Assembly (NCBI GenBank): GCA_963768025.1
Contig: CAVYGM010000035.1
Location: 1-64,000, forward strand
DNA length: 64,000 bases
Source: CAVYGM01 sp963768025
GTDB lineage: Bacteria > Bacteroidota > Bacteroidia > Cytophagales > Spirosomataceae
Direction of reading: 5' to 3'
Both the position numbers and the translations under genes were made by a program. The notes below the pieces were generated by a model. It was given only the letters and a program-made list of their open reading frames with translations. It searched no databases and was not told where the DNA came from. Positions 48,615 through 56,780 of this stretch are shown one piece after another. How positions within the stretch are numbered: position 1 is the stretch's first letter; each line of letters begins with the position of its first letter.

Positions 48615-50222
48615 AATTTTTGAAATATTCCTCATTGTTATCATCATCTTTATTCAGATTGTGGTTTTCGTCCGGACCCGTCAGCAGATTACTATTTTCA
48701 AAAATATCATCCCCAAGGTCGACACCCTCAGTATTTCCAAAGTATACGTACTGTCATCGGATTTGGAAAAATTAGCCCCTAGCGTGATCCTGGACAACAT
48801 TGGGCAATTTTCCGGCAAAATTCAGGGGGCACCCTCCATTTTCGTGCAGGCGGTGGATTTCAATCGCACGGCCCCATCAGGCTATTCTACCGAAGCCAAC
48901 GGGCAAGTCGTAACCCAGGAGTACGATCCCTACGCCTCGCTGGCCAAAACGGAAGTAAACACCATCCAACACAAAGGGTATTCCAATCCGATTTTTACGA
49001 ATATTTTATTTTCCATCAACAACTACCTCATCCGCAACCGGGGAGCTTCGTCGGACTTCAACCTGATCAAAGATATCGTGGAGCGCAACACCAGCGCCGT
49101 GGAGGAAGACATCAACCTGTCTATCAGCATCCCGCTGTACCTGGGTCTGATGGGCACCATGCTGGGAATCGTAATCGGGCTATTCAACATGCCGGATTTG
49201 GCCATGGGTACCGATTCCCAGGCTAGCAACTCGCTGCTCAATGACGGCATTTCTTCCCTGATCGGCGGGGTAAAAATTGCGATGATTGCCAGTTTTACCG
49301 GACTTATGCTCACGATTCTCAATTCCGGAGGGAGCTTCAAAGGCTCTCGCACGCTGGTGGAAGCCCGCAAAAACGAGTTTTACACCTTTGTGCAGGTGGA
49401 ACTGTTGCCGATTATCAACCAGGGGTTGTCCGCTACTCTGGAATCTTTGCAACGCAACCTCATGAAGTTCAACGGCGAATTTGCCAGTAACCTATCCCGG
49501 TTGGGTGGTATTTTTGATGCCAGCTACAACACGGTCGTGGCTCAGAAAGACCTCCTGGACAGCCTGAATAAGGCCAAGGTAGCGGAAATGATGCAGTACA
49601 ATGTCACCATACTGAAGCAATTGGAAGTGTCGGTGAAAGAGTTTGAGAAATTCAATGGCTCCATGATGAATGTGAATGCCTTTGTGACGAATTCGGCCCA
49701 GATGGTAGACCGCACGAACGAACTCCTCAACCGTACCGACAATTTCAAATCCATTGCCGATAATCTGGAAAACAAGCTTACCCAAAGCCAGCAATTGATG
49801 GACTTTTTATCGGTGCATTTCAAGAATCTGGAAGAACACAAGGAGTTTACGGCCAACGCCGTGGCCGATGTAGGCTTCGCCATTTCTTCTTCCTTTAAGG
49901 ATTTGCAGCTACACATTCTGAGTTCCAGCGAAGCGGTCAAGCAATTTACCGTGGATGAAATAGAGGCTTTGAGAAAAGTACTTTCGAAAGCAAGACCAAT
50001 CTGGGAAATCTGCATCACTTATCTACCCTTACCCAGGATGTATCCCTATTTAAGGATAGCGCGGCCTCCCAGGGCGAGCGAACCCGGCAGCGGCTCGACG
50101 ACCTGAACTCTAAAATGACCGCCTTGCTGGGCCTGCTGGCCAAGGCGGAGGAAGACCGGTCCATTGCCCAACGAAACAAACTCGGCGCCCGTTTCAAACG
50201 ACTTTTCATTTCCGGCAACTAG
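48604..50222 (+). CDS. MotA/TolQ/ExbB-type proton-channel protein with long helical tail (one frameshift)
   Basis: About 540 residues after one correction near 49990 (EALRKVLSK to TNLGNLHHLSTLTQDVSLFK), ending at TAG 50220-50222. The ATG at 48604 overlaps the preceding stop by 11 bases. Membrane segments: 5-24 (IFEIFLIVIIIFIQIVVF), about 173-194 (LYLGLMGTMLGIVIGLFNM) and 219-240 (LIGGVKIAMIASFTGLMLTI). The last two match the channel core of MotA/TolQ/ExbB. A cytoplasmic tail of about 300 residues follows and is strongly helical. The combination of channel and long tail recalls ZorA of the Zorya defence system, though sequence identity is not established. It forms a stator-like pair with the next gene, six bases downstream. 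Confidence 0.8.
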
Positions 50223-50228
50223 CGCAGC

Positions 50229-50843
50229 ATGAGATCCCAAAACTCCGGTTTTTTCTGGCCCAGTTTCGCCGACTTAATGACGAGTCTGTTTTTCATTATG
50301 CTGGTTCTTTACGTCCTCACCTACCTCAAACTTACCAATCAACAACGGGCCACCCAGCAGCAGTTGGATAAGATCAAGGAAATCCAGGCCGCCGTGCGGG
50401 AGTTGCCTAAGAAGTACTTCGCCTACGATTCGGTATACAAACGATTTTCGTTGGTGCAGAACATCGAGTTTGCCCGACAGAAGGACGATATCCAGGGAAA
50501 GGATATTCAGTACCTTACAAGCGTTGGGCGGTCTATCAGCAACCTGATCAATACCCTCAAAACCAAGTACGCCGGACAGGACATCAAGTACCTGGTCATC
50601 ATTGAGGGAATGGCTTCAAAAGATACCTACACGGATAATTTCACGTTGAGCTACCAGCGGGCGCTGGCGGTACAGAAGCTCTGGAATGAGCAGAATATTC
50701 GATTCGATCCGAAGGTGTGTGAGGTGCAGGTGGCGGGGTCGGGTACGGGTGGCATCGGGCGTTTTCCGACGTCGCAGGAAACCAGGAACCAAAGGATCCT
50801 GATTCAGATTGTACCTAAAATTGGTAAAATAAAAACGGAATGA
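50229..50843 (+). CDS. MotB/OmpA-like stator partner
   Basis: 204 residues. The N-terminus GFFWPSFADLMTSLFFIMLV is a single membrane helix preceded by a short cytoplasmic leader, with Asp15 at the position of the proton-carrying Asp of MotB and ZorB. A short coiled-coil (QQRATQQQLDKIKEIQAAVR) follows. The C-terminal 90 residues resemble an OmpA-like peptidoglycan-binding fold (IKYLVIIEGMASKDTYTDNF, LSYQRALAVQKLWNE, NQRILIQIVP). It starts six bases after the MotA-like stop and overlaps the next gene by four bases (ATGA). Together the pair should form an ion-driven channel fixed to the cell wall. Confidence 0.82.
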   Translation: MRSQNSGFFWPSFADLMTSLFFIMLVLYVLTYLKLTNQQRATQQQLDKIKEIQAAVRELPKKYFAYDSVYKRFSLVQNIEFARQKDDIQGKDIQYLTSVGRSISNLINTLKTKYAGQDIKYLVIIEGMASKDTYTDNFTLSYQRALAVQKLWNEQNIRFDPKVCEVQVAGSGTGGIGRFPTSQETRNQRILIQIVPKIGKIKTE

Positions 50844-51397
50844 AAAAATACGCACTCATAGGCATACTGGCAATTTTGCTGACCGGCTGCTCGCAGTCAG
50901 GACGGCGAACGGCCACCAAACTGGAAACCAAACCGGAGGTAGAAACCCTACCTACCCCCACCGATAATCCCGACTTCGACCCCCCCGAGGAGGAAGTGAT
51001 CACCACGGGTGAAAAAACGGTGGTGAAAATGCAAAAAAGTGGCGGGGTATACTACATCCCGGTGGAGGTGGATGGGGTGAACATGCGGTTCATATTCGAC
51101 ACCGGGGCCAGCACCATTTCCATTTCGGAAGTGGAAGCCGGGTACCTGTACAAGCAGGGGGTACTCACCAATGAGGATGTTCTGGGGAAAGCCAATTTTT
51201 CGGATGCCAACGGGAATATTTCCGAAGGCACGGTCATTAACCTGAAAACGGTCAAGATCGGGGACCGGGTACTCCGGAACGTGCAGGCCTCGGTGGTACA
51301 CAACCTCAAAGCCCCCCTGCTGTTTGGCCAGTCGGCCCTGGAAAAGTTTGGTAAAATCTCGATTGATAATCAGAAGGGGGAAATTACGTTTGAGTAG
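50840..51397 (+). CDS. Retropepsin-like aspartic protease lipoprotein
   Basis: 185 residues. A lipobox (ILLTGC, Cys17) follows a short signal sequence. After a Pro/Glu/Thr-rich linker (about 30-60), the domain YIPVEVDGVNMRFIFDTGAS carries the single DTG (87-89) of retropepsin-like proteases, which work as dimers. LFGQSALEKFGKISIDNQKG near the end is the usual closing motif of the TIGR02281/clan AA type. It is the last gene of the motor cluster and co-translated with the MotB-like gene, so it may process or anchor an envelope component. Its location outside the inner membrane is inferred from the lipobox. Confidence 0.82.
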   Translation: MKKYALIGILAILLTGCSQSGRRTATKLETKPEVETLPTPTDNPDFDPPEEEVITTGEKTVVKMQKSGGVYYIPVEVDGVNMRFIFDTGASTISISEVEAGYLYKQGVLTNEDVLGKANFSDANGNISEGTVINLKTVKIGDRVLRNVQASVVHNLKAPLLFGQSALEKFGKISIDNQKGEITFE

Positions 51398-51478
51398 GTA
51401 CCTCATCCGCCGAGTCTTTTGTCTCTTACCAACTAATAAAGCTGTCAAACTTGGTACCTATCCCTTGCCCATTACCTT

Positions 51479-52312
51479 ATGAAGTTCTTTTTTTGTAGTC
51501 TCTGTTTCGGCCTTTTCACCATTGTTTCTGTTTCTGCCCAAAAACCAGGAAAATGGCAATCTTTGTTTAACGGGAAAAACCTGAAAGGCTGGGAAACCTA
51601 CCTGGACGCTCCCTATTCCAAAGACAAGCAAGCAAAAACCTCCCCCATTGGCCTTAACAAAGATCCTAATACGGTGTTCTCGGTGGTAAAGGTGGATGGA
51701 AAGCCCGCCCTGCGCATTTCGGGAGAAACCTACGGTGGAATAAATACCCTGGATGCCTTCGAAAACTACCATCTACGTCTGGAATTTCGCTGGGGACAGT
51801 TGCAATGGCCTCCCAAACTCGGCCAACCCCGCGACAGTGGGCTGCTGTACCATAGCGTGGGTGCGCACGGGACGCCCATGCTGTGGATGGAATCCTTTGA
51901 GTTTCAGATTCAGGAAGGCGACAGCGGCGATTATTGGGGTGTGATGGACGTAGCCACGGAAATTCCGGCCCGAAAAAATGAGAAGGGGAAGTACGTGTAC
52001 CAGCCAGGGAGCCCGTTGGTCCTGTTCCAGGACAAAACATCAAACGGCCGATCGTGCCTGAAAAATCCGGATGCCGAAAAACCCACCGGGGAGTGGAATG
52101 TAGTGGATTTGTACTGCCTGGGAGATACCGCCATCCACGTGATGAACGGCACCGTAAACATGGTACTGCTGAACACCCGGCACCTCGTGAACGGCCAAAT
52201 GACTCCGCTAACCAAAGGCAAAATTCAAATCCAGTCCGAAGGAGCAGAGGTATACTACCGCAACATTCAGGTACGCCCGATCAGCCAGTTGCCAGCGGGT
52301 CTGCTGGATTAA
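51479..52312 (+). CDS. Exported DUF1080 (3-keto-disaccharide hydrolase-like) protein
   Basis: 277 residues with signal peptide MKFFFCSLCFGLFTIVSVSA. The concanavalin-like domain begins WQSLFNGKNLKGWETYL and has RLEFRWGQ, RDSGLLYHSVG, ESFEFQIQEGDSGDYWGVMD and GKIQIQSEGAEVYYRNIQVR, all hallmarks of DUF1080. Members hydrolyse 3-keto-glycosides produced by Gfo/Idh-type enzymes, so it may function with the Gfo/Idh gene at 13 kb. It follows the motor cluster by 81 bases but its role appears separate. Confidence 0.88.
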   Translation: MKFFFCSLCFGLFTIVSVSAQKPGKWQSLFNGKNLKGWETYLDAPYSKDKQAKTSPIGLNKDPNTVFSVVKVDGKPALRISGETYGGINTLDAFENYHLRLEFRWGQLQWPPKLGQPRDSGLLYHSVGAHGTPMLWMESFEFQIQEGDSGDYWGVMDVATEIPARKNEKGKYVYQPGSPLVLFQDKTSNGRSCLKNPDAEKPTGEWNVVDLYCLGDTAIHVMNGTVNMVLLNTRHLVNGQMTPLTKGKIQIQSEGAEVYYRNIQVRPISQLPAGLLD

Positions 52313-52372
52313 ATTACGGGGCTGTTCTCTCGGGCCGCTTACCTTTCCAAAAAAAGGGGAGTTTTCAGAACC

Positions 52373-53488
52373 TTATTCCTCGTACACAAAAAACCGCATC
52401 AGACTTTCTTCTATCATGGACTGCTGCTGATACATTTTTATTTCTTTAATCCATTCCTTAAACCACCCCTTCTTCCGCTTGTAGGAGGCATCCAGGTCTT
52501 CCTGAATCTCCTCAATATCTATTGCCAGGTCTTTCTTATAGCGGTTAAACTTGCTCTTGCTGAATTGGTGGTTTTTATCAAAAAAACTATCAAACAAGCC
52601 CATGCTGTTGTATTTCATGAAATCTATCTCCTCCCGGATCTCATTCAATTGCTTTTGGAGAATCTTGTTGTAGCGCTTCAGCATGTCTTCGGCCAAAAAA
52701 CTCGCATCTGCCTCTTTTTCTTCTATGTGTTCGATTTGCAGTTGAAGCAAAGTCAGGAAATCGTTGTTTTGGTAGGCTGTGGTCACCTGTTGGATCAGGG
52801 CGGTGTATTGGACTTTGAGCGCCTCGTTCTGCTCCCGGTCGGGGTGGTACTTTTTTATGAGCCGCATGTAGATCGCCTTGGCATCCTGCATCAGCGCCTG
52901 ATCCTGTTTGCTACCCTTTTTCTGGCTGGAAGGGTCGTACGAACGGGTATTTTCCGTTTCTTTTTCCTCCCATTTTTCGGATATTTTCTGTTGAAATTCC
53001 TCCCTGTTTTCCCGCATGTAGGCATCTACCCCTCGTTCCATCATCTCCTTCACATCAAGTTCAATCCCGAATTCATCCCGGAAATTTGAGGCGAAGTCGG
53101 CCAGCTCGTCCTCCTCGGGGATGAGGGGTTCATCACTGTATTTTTCAAAAATCTGTTTCAAGGCATCGTCACCAAATCCCTTCTGCTGCATCAGGGCGCT
53201 GGCCTGCTCCACCATATAAGGCTCAAACCAGTCTTTGTTCATTTTCCCAACGCCTAGTTCGGTGGCCAACTCATCCAGGCGGAGCAACCGCTGCCGGATT
53301 AAATTATTCTTATGGTCAACCAGGGGGCTTAGTTCGTTTTCGATTCGGGGCATCACAGTTTTCATCCCCTCCTCCATATTCTTTTGCAACTCCTTATTCT
53401 TCTCCACATCCTTCAAAAGCTTTTCGTACTTCACCTGTAGTCGTGACTTGGTGGAAGCCTGCTTTTTATTGACTAGTTCTTTTTTCAT
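52373..53488 (-). CDS. J-domain-containing cytoplasmic protein
   Basis: 371 residues, highly charged and mostly helical, with no membrane segment or signal. A J-domain-like region is in the middle, DAKAIYMRLIKKYHPDREQN, with the HPD motif at 215-217, followed by the helix LKVQYTALIQQVTTAYQNND. Coiled-coils flank it (1-50 and about 270-350). A J-domain normally stimulates an Hsp70-type ATPase. The nearest such ATPase is the actin/Hsp70-fold protein of the motor cluster a few kb away, so it is a candidate partner, though on the opposite strand and separated by the DUF1080 gene. It could equally be a general co-chaperone. Confidence 0.75.
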   Translation of the reverse strand: MKKELVNKKQASTKSRLQVKYEKLLKDVEKNKELQKNMEEGMKTVMPRIENELSPLVDHKNNLIRQRLLRLDELATELGVGKMNKDWFEPYMVEQASALMQQKGFGDDALKQIFEKYSDEPLIPEEDELADFASNFRDEFGIELDVKEMMERGVDAYMRENREEFQQKISEKWEEKETENTRSYDPSSQKKGSKQDQALMQDAKAIYMRLIKKYHPDREQNEALKVQYTALIQQVTTAYQNNDFLTLLQLQIEHIEEKEADASFLAEDMLKRYNKILQKQLNEIREEIDFMKYNSMGLFDSFFDKNHQFSKSKFNRYKKDLAIDIEEIQEDLDASYKRKKGWFKEWIKEIKMYQQQSMIEESLMRFFVYEE

Positions 53489-53656
53489 AACACTGGATGA
53501 TTATACCGTCAGCTACGACGTGCAGGAAGGATACCTGGTGGTACCCGTCGCAAGACCGACCTGCGCTTTTCACTCTTTTCTGATTACCATTTCTTGACAC
53601 AAAAGTAGAAAATGCCCACTTTATTTGGAATGGATGTAAGGCGGTATGCTATCGTC

Positions 53657-53703
53657 ATGTCCTGAAAAAGGGTGATCCTATGGGAATAGGAGCGTGAGGA
53701 CAT
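53657..53703. other. Nested hairpin in the gap before fabF
   Basis: Outer arms ATGTCCT / AGGACAT (53657-53663 and 53697-53703), inner arms TCCTAT / ATAGGA (53676-53681 and 53686-53691). There is no T-run, so it is a weak terminator candidate for either neighbour. The rest of 53489-53769 shows nothing recognisable. Confidence 0.4.
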
Positions 53704-53769
53704 CAATAGCCAAAATCCTTACAACCAGTAGCCTACTAACCAATATCCAGTCTACCAATAAACGAGCAC

Positions 53770-55014
53770 CTAATATTTTTTGAAAATGGAACTAGCCGTA
53801 TGGCCGCCAAAACCAAAGGTATTGTTCAAGGCATAGGTTACGCGCTGGGAGATGGCTTTGCCCGTAATCAGATTCATGCCTTCGGGGATCCGCTCATCAA
53901 TATTGGCGACATTGATCGTAGCCGGAATCAGATCGTGTTTCACCGAAAGAATACAGATGATACTTTCCACCGCACCGGCCGCCCCCAGCAAATGTCCGGT
54001 CATGGATTTAGTGGCGCTGATGGGTACCTGACGCTCACCAAATACGCGTTTGATACCGACCAGTTCGCTCAAATCGCCAATGCCCGTTGAGGTAGCGTGT
54101 GCATTGACGTAATCAATGTCGTCGGGAGAAATTCCCGCATCGCGCAAGGCACGCTGAATGCCCAGTACCGCTCCCAGCCCCTCCGGATGGGTACCGGTGA
54201 GGTGGTAGGCATCGGCAGCCATCCCGCCTCCGGCCAGCTCGGCGTAGATGGTAGCTCCCCTGGCCAACGCGTGTTCCAGTTCTTCCAGCACCAGAGCCCC
54301 TGCCCCCTCTCCCATCACAAACCCATCCCGATCCCGGTCAAAGGGCCGGGAAGCCGTTTGTGGACTTTCATTTTGTTTGGAGAGCGCCTGCGCGGCATTA
54401 AAGCCCCCCACGGAAGCGGGCGAGATGGCAGCCTCCGACCCTCCTGCAATCATCAGCGTAGCCTTCCCCATTCGAATGGTATCAAAGGCACTGATGATCG
54501 CCGTATTGGACGACGCACAGGCCGATACGGTGCAGTAGTTGGGGCCATGCAATTGGTGCCGCATGGAGATCACGCCCGCGGCTATATCCACAATCATTTT
54601 GGGAATAAAGTAGGGATTGAAGCGCGGTGTACCGTCACCGGTGTCAAACTCTTTGAGTTGTTGCTCAAACGTGCTGATGCCGCCGTTGCCGGTCCCCCAG
54701 ATCACCCCCATGTCGAAGCGTTCGGTTTGATCCATGGCAGCGAAGTCAAGTCCGGCATCGGCGATCGCCTGATCGCTAGCCGCAATGGCGTATTGGGTAA
54801 AGAGATCGTATTTTTTGAGTTCTTTTTTGTCCACGTACCTTTCTGCATCAAACCCTTTCACTTCGCAGGCAAAGCGGGTTTTGAACTTACTGGCGTCAAA
54901 CCTGGTGATGGGCCCGGCTCCACTGGTGCCAGATACTACATGCTGCCACAGATCACTGACTGAATTTCCCAGTGGGGTAATGGCTCCCATTCCCGTTATT
55001 ACTACTCGTTTCAT
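53770..55014 (-). CDS. fabF: Beta-ketoacyl-ACP synthase II
   Basis: 414 residues, complete and intact. The enzyme condenses malonyl-ACP with acyl-ACP in fatty-acid elongation. The catalytic Cys166 lies in CTVSACASSNTAII, the two His in YVNAHATSTGIGDLSE and SATKSMTGHLLGAAGAVE, and the C-terminal GFGGHTASSIFKKY is typical. It is not next to acpP, fabG or other fatty-acid genes and instead lies downstream of a TetR regulator on the same strand. It may thus be a second, regulated copy used for membrane adaptation or a secondary pathway rather than the housekeeping one. Confidence 0.92.
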   Translation of the reverse strand: MKRVVITGMGAITPLGNSVSDLWQHVVSGTSGAGPITRFDASKFKTRFACEVKGFDAERYVDKKELKKYDLFTQYAIAASDQAIADAGLDFAAMDQTERFDMGVIWGTGNGGISTFEQQLKEFDTGDGTPRFNPYFIPKMIVDIAAGVISMRHQLHGPNYCTVSACASSNTAIISAFDTIRMGKATLMIAGGSEAAISPASVGGFNAAQALSKQNESPQTASRPFDRDRDGFVMGEGAGALVLEELEHALARGATIYAELAGGGMAADAYHLTGTHPEGLGAVLGIQRALRDAGISPDDIDYVNAHATSTGIGDLSELVGIKRVFGERQVPISATKSMTGHLLGAAGAVESIICILSVKHDLIPATINVANIDERIPEGMNLITGKAISQRVTYALNNTFGFGGHTASSIFKKY

Positions 55015-55102
55015 TGGTTTGAGTTTGTGATTAAAAACTTAGTTCGTGAGGATCAAACCTCAGTTGTGGGGTTGTGGCAGGAGTACGCGTTCAGGATGTG
55101 CG

Positions 55103-55693
55103 TTATATCAGCTCCGTTTCAATAATCCCAATAATACGGGAAATTGCCAGATATAAGTGTCGGGGGTTCCCGGAAATTTTTGAAAGCATGATTCCGCCTT
55201 CAATCAACATGATGATCGTACTCGCAAAGTCGGCAGACACCAGATTGGGTTTGAACTCAGCTTGTTTTTTTCCTAACTCTATCATATCCACGATCATACC
55301 TTCCCAGCGCACAAAACTGGATCGCACGCTGGCTTGCAAGAGCGGGTGGGCGTCGTCAACTTCAATGGCAGAATTCAGTAAAGGGCAACCGCCTTCGCGA
55401 AATACTGCCGGCCAGTTGTCGAGGTAAAATTGGGTCATCGCCAATAATTTTTCCGTGGCCGATTGTTTTTCACTGGTCCATTTCTCCAGCGCACCCATCA
55501 GCCGTAGGCTATTGTATTCAAAGGCGGCGAGAGCCACCTCGTCCTTGTTTTCAAAATTCCCGTAAATGCTTCCTTTGGTAAGGCCGGTTGCCTCCATGAT
55601 GCCAGAAACCGATGTACCAGCGTAACCCCGTTTATTGAATAAAGGGGCAGTTTTTTCCACTATAAATTGCCTGGTTTTTTCTGCTTTTCCCAT
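55103..55693 (-). CDS. TetR/AcrR family transcriptional regulator
   Basis: 196 residues from ATG 55693 (MGKAEKTRQFIVEKTAPLFN); the extension to 55714 runs into the operator and is unlikely. The N-terminal helix-turn-helix is GTSVSGIMEATGLTKGSIYG, followed by YGNFENKDEVALAAF. The ligand domain contains REGGCPLLNSAIEVDD, as in the YxaF/LmrA-like group. A palindrome just upstream (55718-55733) suggests autorepression. It lies upstream of fabF on the same strand with an 88-base gap, so fabF may be part of its regulon. Confidence 0.88.
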   Translation of the reverse strand: MGKAEKTRQFIVEKTAPLFNKRGYAGTSVSGIMEATGLTKGSIYGNFENKDEVALAAFEYNSLRLMGALEKWTSEKQSATEKLLAMTQFYLDNWPAVFREGGCPLLNSAIEVDDAHPLLQASVRSSFVRWEGMIVDMIELGKKQAEFKPNLVSADFASTIIMLIEGGIMLSKISGNPRHLYLAISRIIGIIETELI

Positions 55694-55717
55694 AGGAATA
55701 AAAGTAAAGTACAAAAA

Positions 55718-55733
55718 TATACCATTCGGTATA
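55718..55733. promoter_or_regulatory. Palindromic operator upstream of the TetR gene
   Basis: TATACC-ATTC-GGTATA, a perfect 6-bp inverted repeat with a 4-base centre, 25 bases upstream of the TetR start. Size and position fit a TetR-family operator covering the promoter. Confidence 0.65.
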
Positions 55734-55859
55734 AAAACAAAAAGATATCTTTGATTAAGGCGAATTTGCAGAAAAGAGACTCATGGAACGTAGGTATGAA
55801 TTTTTATATACATCAAGTATCGCTAAATCGAAAGCTACGAGCAGACTACTAACTCTGAT

Positions 55860-56594
55860 ATGGCACTACACATCGGTACATCAGGCTGGAGCTATGACCA
55901 CTGGCAGGGGGTATTGTATCCAGATCCCACGCCGGGGCACGAACGTTTTTACCACTACATACATCATTTTCAAACGGTTGAGCTGAACAGTAGTTTCTAC
56001 CGCTGGCCCCACGAGCGTACCTTTGCGAGTTGGCGCCGACGATTGCCCGAGGGATTTCAGTTTACGGTAAAAGCTCCGCGCGGACTCACGCACGCCAAGC
56101 GGCTATACAAACCGGAGACATGGGTAGAGCGAATAAAAAGATGCTGGCATATTCTGGGCGACAAGCGGGCGGTACTTTTGGTCCAGCTGTCGCCCAATTT
56201 CGCCTTTGACTACGATAGACTAGCTTACTTTTTGGGGCAACTCCCCCACTGGATACGGGTAGCGGTGGAGTTCCGGCACCCCAGCTGGCATCAGGAAGCT
56301 ATCTTTCAACTGCTGGAACGCCATCAGGCAGCTTACTGTGTCATGAGCGGAGCGGGGCTACCGTGCATTCTGCGGGCTACGGCTCCGTTTGTGTACGTGC
56401 GTCTGCATGGGCCCGATCCCGGCTGGCTCTACGGCGGCTCCTACTCCGACGACGACCTCCGCTGGTGGGCCAACCGGCTCAGGGAATGGGAGTATGCGGG
56501 GAAAGAGGTGTATGCGTATTTCAATAATGACGGAGGCGGTAACGCCGTGCGGAACGCGTTCACATTGAAAAATCTAGTAGGGCTGGAAGCATAG
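55860..56594 (+). CDS. DUF72 family protein
   Basis: A 244-residue intact protein of the DUF72 (YecE-like) family with a TIM-barrel-like fold. Hallmarks are the N-terminal IGTSGWSYDHWQGVLYP, the FQTVELNSSFYRWP segment, FQFTVKAPRGLTHAKRL, VAVEFRHPSWHQEA, FVYVRLHGPDPGWLYGGSYS and the C-terminal VYAYFNNDGGGNAVRNA. The biochemical role of the family is not established. No signal peptide, so cytoplasmic. It is divergent from the TetR gene and about 190 bases upstream of the GH13 gene, possibly in one transcript. Confidence 0.92.
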   Translation: MALHIGTSGWSYDHWQGVLYPDPTPGHERFYHYIHHFQTVELNSSFYRWPHERTFASWRRRLPEGFQFTVKAPRGLTHAKRLYKPETWVERIKRCWHILGDKRAVLLVQLSPNFAFDYDRLAYFLGQLPHWIRVAVEFRHPSWHQEAIFQLLERHQAAYCVMSGAGLPCILRATAPFVYVRLHGPDPGWLYGGSYSDDDLRWWANRLREWEYAGKEVYAYFNNDGGGNAVRNAFTLKNLVGLEA

Positions 56595-56780
56595 GATAGA
56601 TCTGACCGGTAGAGAATACCGCCCCTACGGAATACCAGACGGCAAAATAGCCAAATAGGTTTAAAACTTACCCCGTGACTGGCGGTGCGCGCCTGAGGCT
56701 CCCCCGCCCTTCCGGGTCCGGAGGTACGGTTTTTTTCTAAAATCTGAACAAAAACTGCCCATACTCCAACCAACCAACTC

